The notes under the pieces are model-generated. The model ran no database searches. It was not told where the DNA came from and saw only the letters and a list, made by a program, of their open reading frames with translations. From contig NZ_SWLZ01000001.1 in the NCBI RefSeq assembly GCF_005502275.1, positions 62,001 to 126,000 of the forward strand: a stretch of DNA of 64,000 nt. The letters run 5' to 3'. Source of the stretch: Robertmurraya siralis. Its GTDB lineage: Bacteria > Bacillota > Bacilli > Bacillales > Cytobacillaceae. Position numbers and translations under genes: made by a program. This document shows positions 56,654-64,000 of the stretch, piece by piece; within the stretch, counting starts at the first letter, position 1; each line of letters begins with the position of its first letter.

Positions 56654-56783
56654 CAAGTTATCTGTTTTTAAAGCGAGGTTTTATTTGCCTTGGTGATTGT
56701 TCAGATGGATCGCTCTTATTTTGCTGTCCATAAAAAGAGCAAGCATGAATTGATTCATGTAATATAGAGCGAATTTGCAGCTT

Positions 56784-56813
56784 GAAAAAAGAAGAGTGGT
56801 CGAACCACTCTTC
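56784..56813 (-). terminator. Terminator of the GNAT gene
   Basis: GAAGAGTGGT and ACCACTCTTC form a 10-bp perfect stem with a 3-nt loop, and on the minus strand a run of six T follows. Confidence 0.88.
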
Positions 56814-56819
56814 CGAATG

Positions 56820-57353
56820 TTATTTGTCTGAAGCTAATTTGGAATAAAGCTTGAGGTTAATAAATTGCCCTTTCGACTTCTCTGCTTCTCTTAATGTTCC
56901 TTCATAAATAAATCCAAGTCTTTCAATTAGTTTTATGGAATTTCTGTTTTCAGGTTCAATTTTGGCTTCGACTCTATTTATGTTTAAATCGTTGAAGGCA
57001 TAATGAATGAGAGAAGTGATGGCTTCCGCAGCGTAACCTTTCCCCCAATATTTCCTCCTCAGATCATAGCCAATTTCCGCTTTAGCATTGTCATAGTCGA
57101 TAGCATTGAAGCCGCAAGTGCCTATTATTTCTTCTGAATCTGCTTCAATGATTGAATAGCGAATCGCTTCATTATTTTGCGAGAGTGTTTCAAATAATTG
57201 AATCATTTCTTCAACTTGTTTCATGCTTGTAAAGCGATCAATATTCATATATTTCGTTACTTCAGGATCAGACCAAATTTCAAAAAGTTGAGCTTTGTCT
57301 AAAAAATTCATTTTTCTTAAAAATAAGCGTGGTGATTTAATTTCTGTAATCAA
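56820..57353 (-). CDS. GNAT acetyltransferase, RimJ/RimL type
   Basis: 177 residues if started at TTG 57353 with GGAGG 7 nt upstream; the ORF is open to ATG 57404 but that lacks a site. PRLFLRKMN, the YDLRRKYWGKGYAAEAI acetyl-CoA loop and NSIKLIERLGF are the RimJ/RimL pattern. It acetylates an unknown amine, possibly a ribosomal protein end. Monocistronic with its own terminator. Confidence 0.88.
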   Translation of the reverse strand: MITEIKSPRLFLRKMNFLDKAQLFEIWSDPEVTKYMNIDRFTSMKQVEEMIQLFETLSQNNEAIRYSIIEADSEEIIGTCGFNAIDYDNAKAEIGYDLRRKYWGKGYAAEAITSLIHYAFNDLNINRVEAKIEPENRNSIKLIERLGFIYEGTLREAEKSKGQFINLKLYSKLASDK

Positions 57354-57758
57354 TATTTTACCTCCAGAATGTTTTTTTGGCGATGAATATTGATATCTGC
57401 GCATAGTTCAGTCCCTTCGATAGTTGTGCTTCCAGTATAACATACGATGCTTGATAAATTGTCTGTTAAAAAGTTTCAACCATTTCAAATTTCAATGTAA
57501 AAATCGACTTTTCAGTCATGATTAATTGGAGTTTGCAGAAAAGAGACTATTGGGAAGATGGAATTGAAATTAGTGCTATGCAAAAAGGTGATACCTAAAT
57601 GCAATGGCGGGGGCTACCGCATTTGGACATCCAGTCGAAGCAAGACCTTGCCTCTTTAATTTTGGGAAAATTTTTATAAGAGTTCATTGTATAATGATGT
57701 TGCCGAAGGAGAAAAGCATATTTATAACGATTATTGTTTTTAAGAAAGGAGTTTGAGC
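57354..57758. other. Non-coding stretch
   Basis: About 400 bp between divergent GNAT and S66 genes. TATAAT occurs at 57690-57695 but a good -35 is not visible. No gene found. Confidence 0.35.
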
Positions 57759-58790
57759 ATGTTAATAAAGCCGAAAAAATTACAGCCGGGTGATTGTGTG
57801 GCAACAGTAAGTCCTTCTTGGGGAGGAGCGGGTGAGCCACTACTTAAATGGCGTTATGAACAAGGTGTAAAAAGGCTAGAAGACATTTTTGGATTGAAAG
57901 TTATTCCAATGCCAAATAGTTTAAAGGGAGAGGACTATCTTTACGAGAGTCCACAAGCACGTGCGGAGGATTTGATGACTGCATTTACCGATAAACGGAT
58001 AAAAGCAATTATTGCAAATATAGGCGGAGAAGATAGTATTCGATTACTTCCTTATATAGACTTTGACGTTATACATAAGAACCCGAAAATACTGATGGGA
58101 TACTCTGATACGACCATTGCGCATTTGTTTTGTCATAAAGCTGGTGTATCTTCTTTTTACGGTCCAGCGATTTTAACTGATTTTGCCGAAAACGTGGAAA
58201 TGGATCCATATACAATTGAAATGGTACAAAGAACGCTCTTTTCAAATGAACGGATTGGTGAAATTAAACCAGCAAAAGAATGGACCAGTGAGAGATTAGA
58301 GTGGATTGAAGAAAATAGGGAGCTTCGACGAACGATGCGGAAGAACAGTGGTTATGAAGTACTTCAAGGGACGGGTATCGTTCAAGGGCATTTAATTGGT
58401 GGTTGTATTGAAGTTTTAGAGTTTGTAAAAGGAACGGAGCTTTGGCCAGAAAATAAATATTGGGAAAATAGCATCCTATTTTTTGAAACTTCAGAAGAAA
58501 AACCAGAACCAAACCTTATAAAATATTGGTTGCGAAATTATGCTGTACAAGGCATTCTCAACAAAGTAAATGGAATTATTTTCGGTAAACCCCAGGACGA
58601 GGCTTTTTACGATGAGTATAAAGTGGAAATACGAAAAGTGATGAAAGAATTTAATTTACAAAACTTGCCAATTCTTTATAACTTAAATTTTGGTCATACT
58701 GAACCAAAATTCATCTTGCCATATGGCGCAATGGCAGAAATTAATTGTGACGAAAAGACTTTTTCGATCCTTGATAGTGCTGTGGAATAA
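57759..58790 (+). CDS. S66-family peptidase (LD-carboxypeptidase/MccF-like)
   Basis: 343-residue member of the S66 family. The nucleophile Ser is in GYSDTTI near residue 113 (MGYSDT), and the Glu/His of the catalytic triad lie in GIVQGHLIGGCIEVLEF and NFGHTEPKF. This group includes MccF, which cuts microcin C-like adducts, and murein LD-carboxypeptidase. AAAGGAG (57744-57750) puts the start at ATG 57759. The 52-bp array lies after it. Confidence 0.88.
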   Translation: MLIKPKKLQPGDCVATVSPSWGGAGEPLLKWRYEQGVKRLEDIFGLKVIPMPNSLKGEDYLYESPQARAEDLMTAFTDKRIKAIIANIGGEDSIRLLPYIDFDVIHKNPKILMGYSDTTIAHLFCHKAGVSSFYGPAILTDFAENVEMDPYTIEMVQRTLFSNERIGEIKPAKEWTSERLEWIEENRELRRTMRKNSGYEVLQGTGIVQGHLIGGCIEVLEFVKGTELWPENKYWENSILFFETSEEKPEPNLIKYWLRNYAVQGILNKVNGIIFGKPQDEAFYDEYKVEIRKVMKEFNLQNLPILYNLNFGHTEPKFILPYGAMAEINCDEKTFSILDSAVE

Positions 58791-58819
58791 TTTAGAAAGT
58801 TGTATGCTCCATCTCTTTT

Positions 58820-59679
58820 CGGTCGAATAGCTGTTCAATTTGGATAGCCAGAAGTTTTCACCTTTTTGGTAGAATGTCTATATTATTCGGACATTCAAGA
58901 GGAAAGTGCATTATGTTCTGTCCGAATAGCGATTCAATTCGGACATTCAAGAGGAAAGTGAATCACGTTCTGTCCGAATAGCGATTCAATTCGGACATTC
59001 AGTAGGAAAGTGAATCACGTTCTGTCCGAATAGCGATTCAATTCGGACATTCAAGAGGAAAGTGCATTACGTTCTGTCCGAATAGCAGTTCAATTCGGAC
59101 ATTCAAGAGGAAAGTGAATCACGATCTGTCCGAATAGCAGTTCAATTCGGACATTCAAGAGGAAAGTGAATCACGATCTGTCCGAATAGCGATTCAATTC
59201 GGACATTCAAGAGGAAAGTGCATTATGTTCTGTCCGAATAGCGATTCAATTCGGACATTCAAGAGGAAAGTGTATTACGTTCTGTCCGAATAGCGATTCA
59301 ATTCGGACATTCAAGAGGAAAGTGAATCACGTTCTGTCCGAATAGCGATTCAATTCGGACATTCAAGAGGAAAGTGCATTACGTTCTGTCCGAATAGCAG
59401 TTCAATTCGGACATTCAAGAGGAAAGTGAATCACGATCTGTCCGAATAGCAGTTCAATTCGGACATTCAAGAGGAAAGTGAATCACGATCTGTCCGAATA
59501 GCGATTCAATTCGGACATTCAAGAGGAAAGTGAATCACGATCTGTCCGAATAGCAGTTCAATTTGGACATTCAGTAGGAAAGTGAATCACGATCTGTCCG
59601 AATAGCAGTTCAATTCGGACACATAGTAGGAAAATCCATCTCATTCTTTCCGAATAGCGATTCAATTCGGAAAGCCAAA
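58820..59679. repeat. 52-bp tandem hairpin array
   Basis: At least 15 copies of a 52-nt unit begin at 58919 and repeat with exactly 52-nt spacing to 59647; two degenerate copies precede (about 58820 and 58867). Each unit has TGTCCGAAT and ATTCGGACA arms around a 9-nt loop, plus a 25-nt connector. Unit variants (GCGATTC or GCAGTTC in the loop; AATCACG, CATTACG or CATTATG in the connector) form a partial six-unit (312-bp) higher-order repeat. The period is not a multiple of three and no ORF crosses it. No unique spacers, so not CRISPR. Confidence 0.9.
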
Positions 59680-59747
59680 AAAAGTCCTCTCCAAAACGTC
59701 GCAAAAGTAAGCATCACATCCACTTATGAGACTGGAGGAAGACTTTT
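59680..59747 (-). terminator. Candidate terminator of the MHYT-GGDEF-EAL gene
   Basis: AAAAGTC and GACTTTT arms with further imperfect pairing (CTCTCCA with TGGAGG). On the minus strand it ends in a T run. Confidence 0.5.
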
Positions 59748-59801
59748 AATCGAGCACTTATTATTTGTCTAGTATCCACTATGAATAATTTACATCATTT
59801 T

Positions 59802-61841
59802 TTAGAAAGAGGTGTTTGAATGTTCCTTTTTAGTTGCAGTATGATTGGTAATCCATTTATCAACCTCTATTCCTTTCATCGGCTTGCTGTAAAAATAGCC
59901 CTGCATGACGTGGCATCCCAGTTGTGTTAGTGATTCAACGTGCTCTTGTTTCTCTACACCTTCAGCAATCACTTCAAGACCGAGATTTTCCGCCATCAAA
60001 ACGATTGCATTGATAATGGCGCGTTTACTAGGTTTATCTAAGTCATGTGTAAATAATCGATCTAGTTTTAGCGTATCGATGGGGATTAGATCTAGGAGAC
60101 CGATAGATGAATAACCAGTTCCAAAATCGTCCATTGAGACTTTTACACCTAAGGAACGAATATTATGGAGCTGGAAGATTACATCGTTCACGTCGTGAAG
60201 CACCATAGATTCAGTGATTTCTAATTCAAGTAAATGTGGTTCCAATTTTGCCTTTTCTAGTATTGTGTGAACCCATTCGCTTAAGCTATCCAACTGAAAG
60301 AGCCGTATGGAAAGATTGACAGAAACAGGATATATAATCCCTTTCGTTTGCCATTCTTTGCATTGAATGCATGCTTCCTCTAAAACCCAACGAGTAATCG
60401 ACACGATGTATCCTGTTTCTTCTGCAACCGGAATAAATTCACTTGGAGAGATCGTTCCCAGTTTTGGGTGTTCCCAACGCAACAGTGCTTCAAAACCATA
60501 TAAACGATTTTCTTTTACATTCCATTTTGGTTGATAGACGAGATAAAATTGTTTATTTTCAAGAGCGAGGCGAATATCTTTTTCTAATTCCATTTTTCGT
60601 ACTTCTTTTATTCCCATTTCATCAGTATAGACACAATAACGGTTTTTTCCTAATCGTTTAGCTCTATACATCGCTGTATCGGCTTTTTTCAGGAGAACAG
60701 AACTATGTGAGTTCTCGATAGAACCTACACTGATCCCAATACTACTTGTAATATACAATTCATTTCCTTCAATGTGATAGACTTTTTTTATAACTTGTAA
60801 AATATTTTTAGCCAGTTGTTCTGCACGTTCTTGTTCGCAATTTTCCACAATAAATAAAAACTCATCACCGCCGATTCGAAAAACATGCTGATCTTTCTTA
60901 ACGAAGTGGCGTAAGCGAACAGCAACTTCCTTTACTAGTAAATCACCTATATCGTGGCCCAACGTGTCGTTAATTGCTTTAAACTGATCTAAATCAATGA
61001 ACAAAACCCCGATATTTTGAAAACCGACATTTTTTTCAAAAAAACGATTCATTTGATGACGATTGGGTAACTCTGTTAGTGTATCCTGATAGGCCATTTT
61101 CTCCAATACGTTGCGGTCAAAGAACATCGCGCCCCAAGAAACCAAGAGAATAATGATGATCGTAATCGTTACTCCATAAAGTAAAATAGGTTCGATTGTC
61201 TGGCTATGATGTGTCATCTCACTATGAGTGTAGAATTTAGCTGCTTTCATACCTGTATAATGCATGCCACAGATGGCAATGCCCATTATAATTGCAGATA
61301 ACCATTTGATCCAACTGGAAGAGGACTGGTTCCGGAAACGAATAAACAAAAATAGTGCTGCATAAGAAGCGATAAGGGCAATAACAATAGAAGCAGCAAC
61401 TAAGACGGGATCGTATGAAAGCTCATAGGGCATTATCATTGCTTTCATTCCTATGTAATGCATCGCTACAATTCCAGAACCCATGAAGAGGCCGCCTAAT
61501 GCAATTTTAAACATATTAATATTTTTAGGCATAGTAATGTATAGGGCAATAAATGAAGAAACAGTGCTTGCTACTAAAGAAAATAAAGTAAGCCAAACAT
61601 CATACTTCATACTCGTATGGAGGTGAAATGACAGCATTCCGATAAAATGCATCGACCATATCCCACTTCCCATCACTACGGAGCCTGATAATAACCAAAA
61701 ATATTTTTGTTTTCTGCTTGAATTCGAAATCTTTGATGTGATATTTAAGGTGGAATAAGATGCTAAGATCGCAATCAAAACTGAAAGCGCAACAATATAG
61801 TAATTATAACTGCCTTCCACGTTCACTATAGTCAACTCCAA
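59802..61841 (-). CDS. MHYT-GGDEF-EAL cyclic-di-GMP signalling protein
   Basis: 679 residues. Seven or so transmembrane helices (about 14-240) hold three MHYT-type motifs, MHFIGM, MHYIGM and MHYTGM, thought to sense O2, CO or NO through copper. The GGDEF domain (about 255-415) has the intact GGDEF motif, but no RxxD inhibitory site in the usual place. The EAL domain (about 430-670) has EALLRW, EITES, MDDFGTG, LKLDR, AEGVE and VMQGYF, all intact. The protein may make and cut c-di-GMP. It ends before the array and is convergent with the S66 gene. Confidence 0.94.
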   Translation of the reverse strand: MELTIVNVEGSYNYYIVALSVLIAILASYSTLNITSKISNSSRKQKYFWLLSGSVVMGSGIWSMHFIGMLSFHLHTSMKYDVWLTLFSLVASTVSSFIALYITMPKNINMFKIALGGLFMGSGIVAMHYIGMKAMIMPYELSYDPVLVAASIVIALIASYAALFLFIRFRNQSSSSWIKWLSAIIMGIAICGMHYTGMKAAKFYTHSEMTHHSQTIEPILLYGVTITIIIILLVSWGAMFFDRNVLEKMAYQDTLTELPNRHQMNRFFEKNVGFQNIGVLFIDLDQFKAINDTLGHDIGDLLVKEVAVRLRHFVKKDQHVFRIGGDEFLFIVENCEQERAEQLAKNILQVIKKVYHIEGNELYITSSIGISVGSIENSHSSVLLKKADTAMYRAKRLGKNRYCVYTDEMGIKEVRKMELEKDIRLALENKQFYLVYQPKWNVKENRLYGFEALLRWEHPKLGTISPSEFIPVAEETGYIVSITRWVLEEACIQCKEWQTKGIIYPVSVNLSIRLFQLDSLSEWVHTILEKAKLEPHLLELEITESMVLHDVNDVIFQLHNIRSLGVKVSMDDFGTGYSSIGLLDLIPIDTLKLDRLFTHDLDKPSKRAIINAIVLMAENLGLEVIAEGVEKQEHVESLTQLGCHVMQGYFYSKPMKGIEVDKWITNHTATKKEHSNTSF

Positions 61842-62194
61842 AATATAGAATTTCTATTTGATGACAATTTGTCCATTATTCCAATTTTAACCTTCCTTTC
61901 TGAACATTTTCTGAACAATTGTTATTTTAACACTCTTTTATAAAAAGCTTAGTATATTTCTGCTCGTTTTTATCAGGAATTTTGAAAAATAAAATATTGT
62001 CGCAAGTGGCCCTTTTGAAGGAACATAAAAATAGGGCAGAAGTGGAAACTTAAGAAAGAGAATTAAAAGGAGAATTTACTAAACTGGTCGATCAAATAAT
62101 GATTGATTAGTCCTTTTTCATGCCCATCTAAAGATGTTTTTAAGGAAAGAGTTTCCGAGGTTGTAATGAGAGCGCCGGAATTTCCAAAGCCTAA
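61842..62194. other. Non-coding stretch
   Basis: About 350 bp upstream of the MHYT gene. No gene is supported and no clear promoter was identified. Confidence 0.35.
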
Positions 62195-62235
62195 TAAAAA
62201 AGTGCCGAACATTGTTAGGCTTAACTTGTTCGGCA
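62195..62235 (-). terminator. Terminator of the membrane protein gene
   Basis: TGCCGAACA and TGTTCGGCA form a 9-bp stem with a 15-nt loop, then a run of T on the minus strand. Confidence 0.85.
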
Positions 62236-62242
62236 AAATGCA

Positions 62243-62719
62243 TTATTGATGGAAATGACTTTCTAGTATCTTGCGCTTCTCAAAAAGCTTTTGAAAAGCA
62301 TAATTTATTAATGAAAGTAAATAGAAAATGATAAAAATCGTTGTTGGTGTGTATTTTTTTAACTTATAGTGTCCTAATTTTTGAAATAAAGGATTCAAAA
62401 GATACGCAAAGATAAAATCAATAATTAAATTTAGAAAAGCATATAATGAAAACTTTTTATATGTAGAATGGAACACCCACAAATTGATAGTAAAGAATGG
62501 ACCTAATATAAAAGCTAGTGCATCAAAGACCATATATTTATAGCCACCTTTAACTCGCCACCAGTTAAAGATGGGATTTAAAAGAGTTTGGATTAAAAGA
62601 ATGGAGGAACAAAACAATGTCACGGGTAAGAATCTTTTGAAAGATTGTTTTGGAAGAAAAATAAATAAAATGGTCCATAAAACAATGGCATTAAATATTC
62701 TAAAAAAATTAACAAGCAT
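62243..62719 (-). CDS. Hydrophobic membrane protein, unknown
   Basis: 158 residues with five or so hydrophobic helices. The ATG at 62719 is 8 nt after GGAGG. The motif NWWRVKGGYKYMVFDALAFI looks like the CBO0543-type family of small Firmicute membrane proteins. The function is unknown. Stands alone on the minus strand with its own terminator. Confidence 0.7.
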   Translation of the reverse strand: MLVNFFRIFNAIVLWTILFIFLPKQSFKRFLPVTLFCSSILLIQTLLNPIFNWWRVKGGYKYMVFDALAFILGPFFTINLWVFHSTYKKFSLYAFLNLIIDFIFAYLLNPLFQKLGHYKLKKYTPTTIFIIFYLLSLINYAFQKLFEKRKILESHFHQ

Positions 62720-63079
62720 AGCTGCCACCTCCAGTTTTTCTTAAATTGTGCTATTTATTTTGTTTATATTCCGAGTTATTCATAAAAAACAAAAAGAGTT
62801 CTAAAAGAAAATTCGGTTCACTATTGTTTGATTAATGACTCAATTTAATTAAAGTATTTTGTATTAGTGGTTGCTGTAATGTTTTTAGTGTTAGAGCATA
62901 GAATACCGCATTCTTCTTGGCTATTACCGATGACGAGGAGTTTGACGGAAAGAGAGGGAGCGTAAAGGCTTCATGAGAAAAATAGAAAAAGGATAAATAG
63001 CATTTTTACGGCTATCTATCCTTTTTCTATTGGTAAGAATTTAAGTTTTATTCAGTACTTGTCAAAAAGAGTCGTTACT
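62720..63079. other. Non-coding stretch with the terminator of the next gene
   Basis: About 360 bp with no gene. The hairpin at 62984-63028 belongs to the Spx-like gene. Confidence 0.4.
62984..63028 (-). terminator. Terminator of the Spx-like gene
   Basis: AGAAAAAGGATA and TATCCTTTTTCT arms with an extended ATAGC/GCTAT part, about 8-nt loop. T runs lie on both strands. Confidence 0.85.
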
Positions 63080-63490
63080 CTATCCTTCAACTAAAAGATT
63101 ATTTTTGGTCTGCCATTTTAACCATTCGATTTTACGAGTTTTTCTTGGAAGAAATTGTCGAATATATTCTTCGTTGTAGCCAACCAGCAGTCTTTTTTCA
63201 TCCATAATAATCGGGCTTTTTAGTAATCTTGGATGCTTCTGGATGATTTCAAGTAGTTCGAGTAAAGATAATTCATCAAGATCTAAGTTCATATCCTTAT
63301 AGATTTTTGATCTTGTCGCGATAATTCCTTCAGTTCCGTCTAATGTCATTCGAAGGATGGCTTGCAATTCTCCTATTGTAAGAGGTTCTTTAATAATATT
63401 CCGATCAACATAAGAGATTTCATTCTTTTTCATCCACTGTCTTGCTTTCCTTGTTGATTTACATTCTAAGCCATAAATGGTTACTGTCAC
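63080..63490 (-). CDS. Spx/ArsC-family protein with a single N-terminal Cys
   Basis: 136 residues of the Spx/ArsC fold: YGLECKSTRKARQWM at the N-terminus, where Spx has CxxC this has one Cys (CKST). The DELSLLELLEIIQKHPRLLKSPII part and VGYNEEYIRQFLPR are Spx-like. It may be a regulator that binds RNA polymerase alpha like Spx or MgsR, but without the redox switch. Start GTG 63490 with GAGGAG 8-9 nt upstream. The TetR gene lies 37 bp upstream on the same strand. Confidence 0.85.
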   Translation of the reverse strand: MTVTIYGLECKSTRKARQWMKKNEISYVDRNIIKEPLTIGELQAILRMTLDGTEGIIATRSKIYKDMNLDLDELSLLELLEIIQKHPRLLKSPIIMDEKRLLVGYNEEYIRQFLPRKTRKIEWLKWQTKNNLLVEG

Positions 63491-63527
63491 TGTGCATTCT
63501 CCTCATTAAATTTTTTAAAAAATCTTT

Positions 63528-64000
63528 TTATTGTCGATATATGCCACGTTTTATTAGATCCATGCTGGTTGAAAATGCTTGTATAGCTTCTTCATCTGTT
63601 AACCCTTTTAATGTTTTCTCAACGAAATTATGAAAGGCAATAGCAGTTATAATTTTAAAGACATGTACTAGTTCATGATGTTCATTAATATTAAATCGAC
63701 TTGTATCAATTAATTCGGTTATTTCTTTAAAGATTGTATGATCACGAGTTACATCAAACATATTGGTGAAGGAATTTTCCACTTTATTTGTCGTATATAA
63801 GAGAGCGTTCCGTAAAAAATTTCGCTCTTCTTCATTTGGTAAAATAGTGAGGAAGTAATGATACATTTCCTTCATAGCCTCAATCATATCTCCATTATGT
63901 CTTCTTAATAATGCTAGAAAATACACCTTCGTCTTTTTTAATTTTTCTTCTAATAAATATGAATAGAGATCTTCTTTATCCTCAAAGTATTGATAGAAGC
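63528..64000 (-). CDS. TetR/AcrR-family regulator, partial
   Basis: The gene continues past the window end: the frame is open to base 64000 and the last residues before the visible ATG/GTG (63926) read FYQYFEDKEDLYSYLLEEKL, the end of a TetR helix-turn-helix. 157 residues are visible, without the N-terminal part. The C-terminal domain has two or three aromatic helices. It is probably the first gene in a pair with the Spx-like gene 37 bp downstream. Confidence 0.88.
   Translation of the reverse strand, partial: FYQYFEDKEDLYSYLLEEKLKKTKVYFLALLRRHNGDMIEAMKEMYHYFLTILPNEEERNFLRNALLYTTNKVENSFTNMFDVTRDHTIFKEITELIDTSRFNINEHHELVHVFKIITAIAFHNFVEKTLKGLTDEEAIQAFSTSMDLIKRGIYRQ

Noticed and set aside
58919-59679. 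CRISPR array
   Set aside because: The unit is 52 bp with no unique spacers; connectors are near-identical too, and there are no cas genes in the window.

Overview
The window is about 64 kb of low-GC DNA from an endospore-forming member of the Bacillaceae. The evidence is gene order and content: cotO, cotZ, yjcA, spoVIF, yjcD and yjcH-yjcG-yjcF follow the Bacillus subtilis yjb/yjc region, with a spoVA-type operon, a YjcZ-type peptide and good sigma-K-like promoters among them. Start codons include many TTG and GTG behind strong GGAGG sites. The species cannot be fixed from the sequence. A selenocysteine formate dehydrogenase is unusual for this family and may help to place it.

Layout. 1-14 kb is the sporulation and housekeeping block: coat genes, a four-gene lipoprotein-spoVAC-spoVAD-spoVAEb operon, an SDR, spoVIF, a UvrD-like helicase, a DUF421 membrane protein, the yjcH/G/F genes and one tRNA-Val. 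14-24 kb holds an M3 oligoendopeptidase, ahpC-ahpF behind a PerR-like box, a PAS-GGDEF-EAL protein and small membrane proteins. 24-27.5 kb has an SDR divergent from a TetR regulator and a DUF2325-like coiled-coil protein. 27.5-34.5 kb is a formate dehydrogenase operon: alpha subunit with an in-frame TGA, fdhE, a cysteine desulfurase-like enzyme, and the iron-sulfur and cytochrome b subunits. 36-44 kb is a beta-glucoside operon: licT, bglP, three GH1 phospho-glucosidases and an HPr, with two LicT-type antiterminator/terminator sites. 44-46 kb is a TetR-hydrolase pair.

46-57 kb is a peptide uptake and breakdown locus: aroM and a binding protein on the minus strand, and divergently two permeases, two ATPases, DUF1177, an M20 peptidase, an IclR regulator and an M29 aminopeptidase. 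Two 35-bp direct repeats with a TTCA-N5-TGAA core lie between the halves. 57-64 kb holds a GNAT, an S66 peptidase, a 52-bp hairpin repeat array of 15 units in perfect register, an MHYT-GGDEF-EAL protein, a membrane protein, an Spx-like protein and a TetR gene cut by the window end.

How the parts work together. Formate oxidation in the FDH operon would feed electrons through the Fe-S subunit and the membrane cytochrome b into the quinone pool; the accessory enzyme pair probably matures the molybdenum/selenium centre. The bgl operon imports and hydrolyses beta-glucosides under antitermination. The peptide locus imports a small peptide and hydrolyses it inside the cell, under IclR control. The most interesting items are the selenocysteine FDH with its paired inverted repeats, the AroM/DUF1177 peptide locus with its repeated operator-like element, and the 52-bp hairpin array with a higher-order six-unit repeat.
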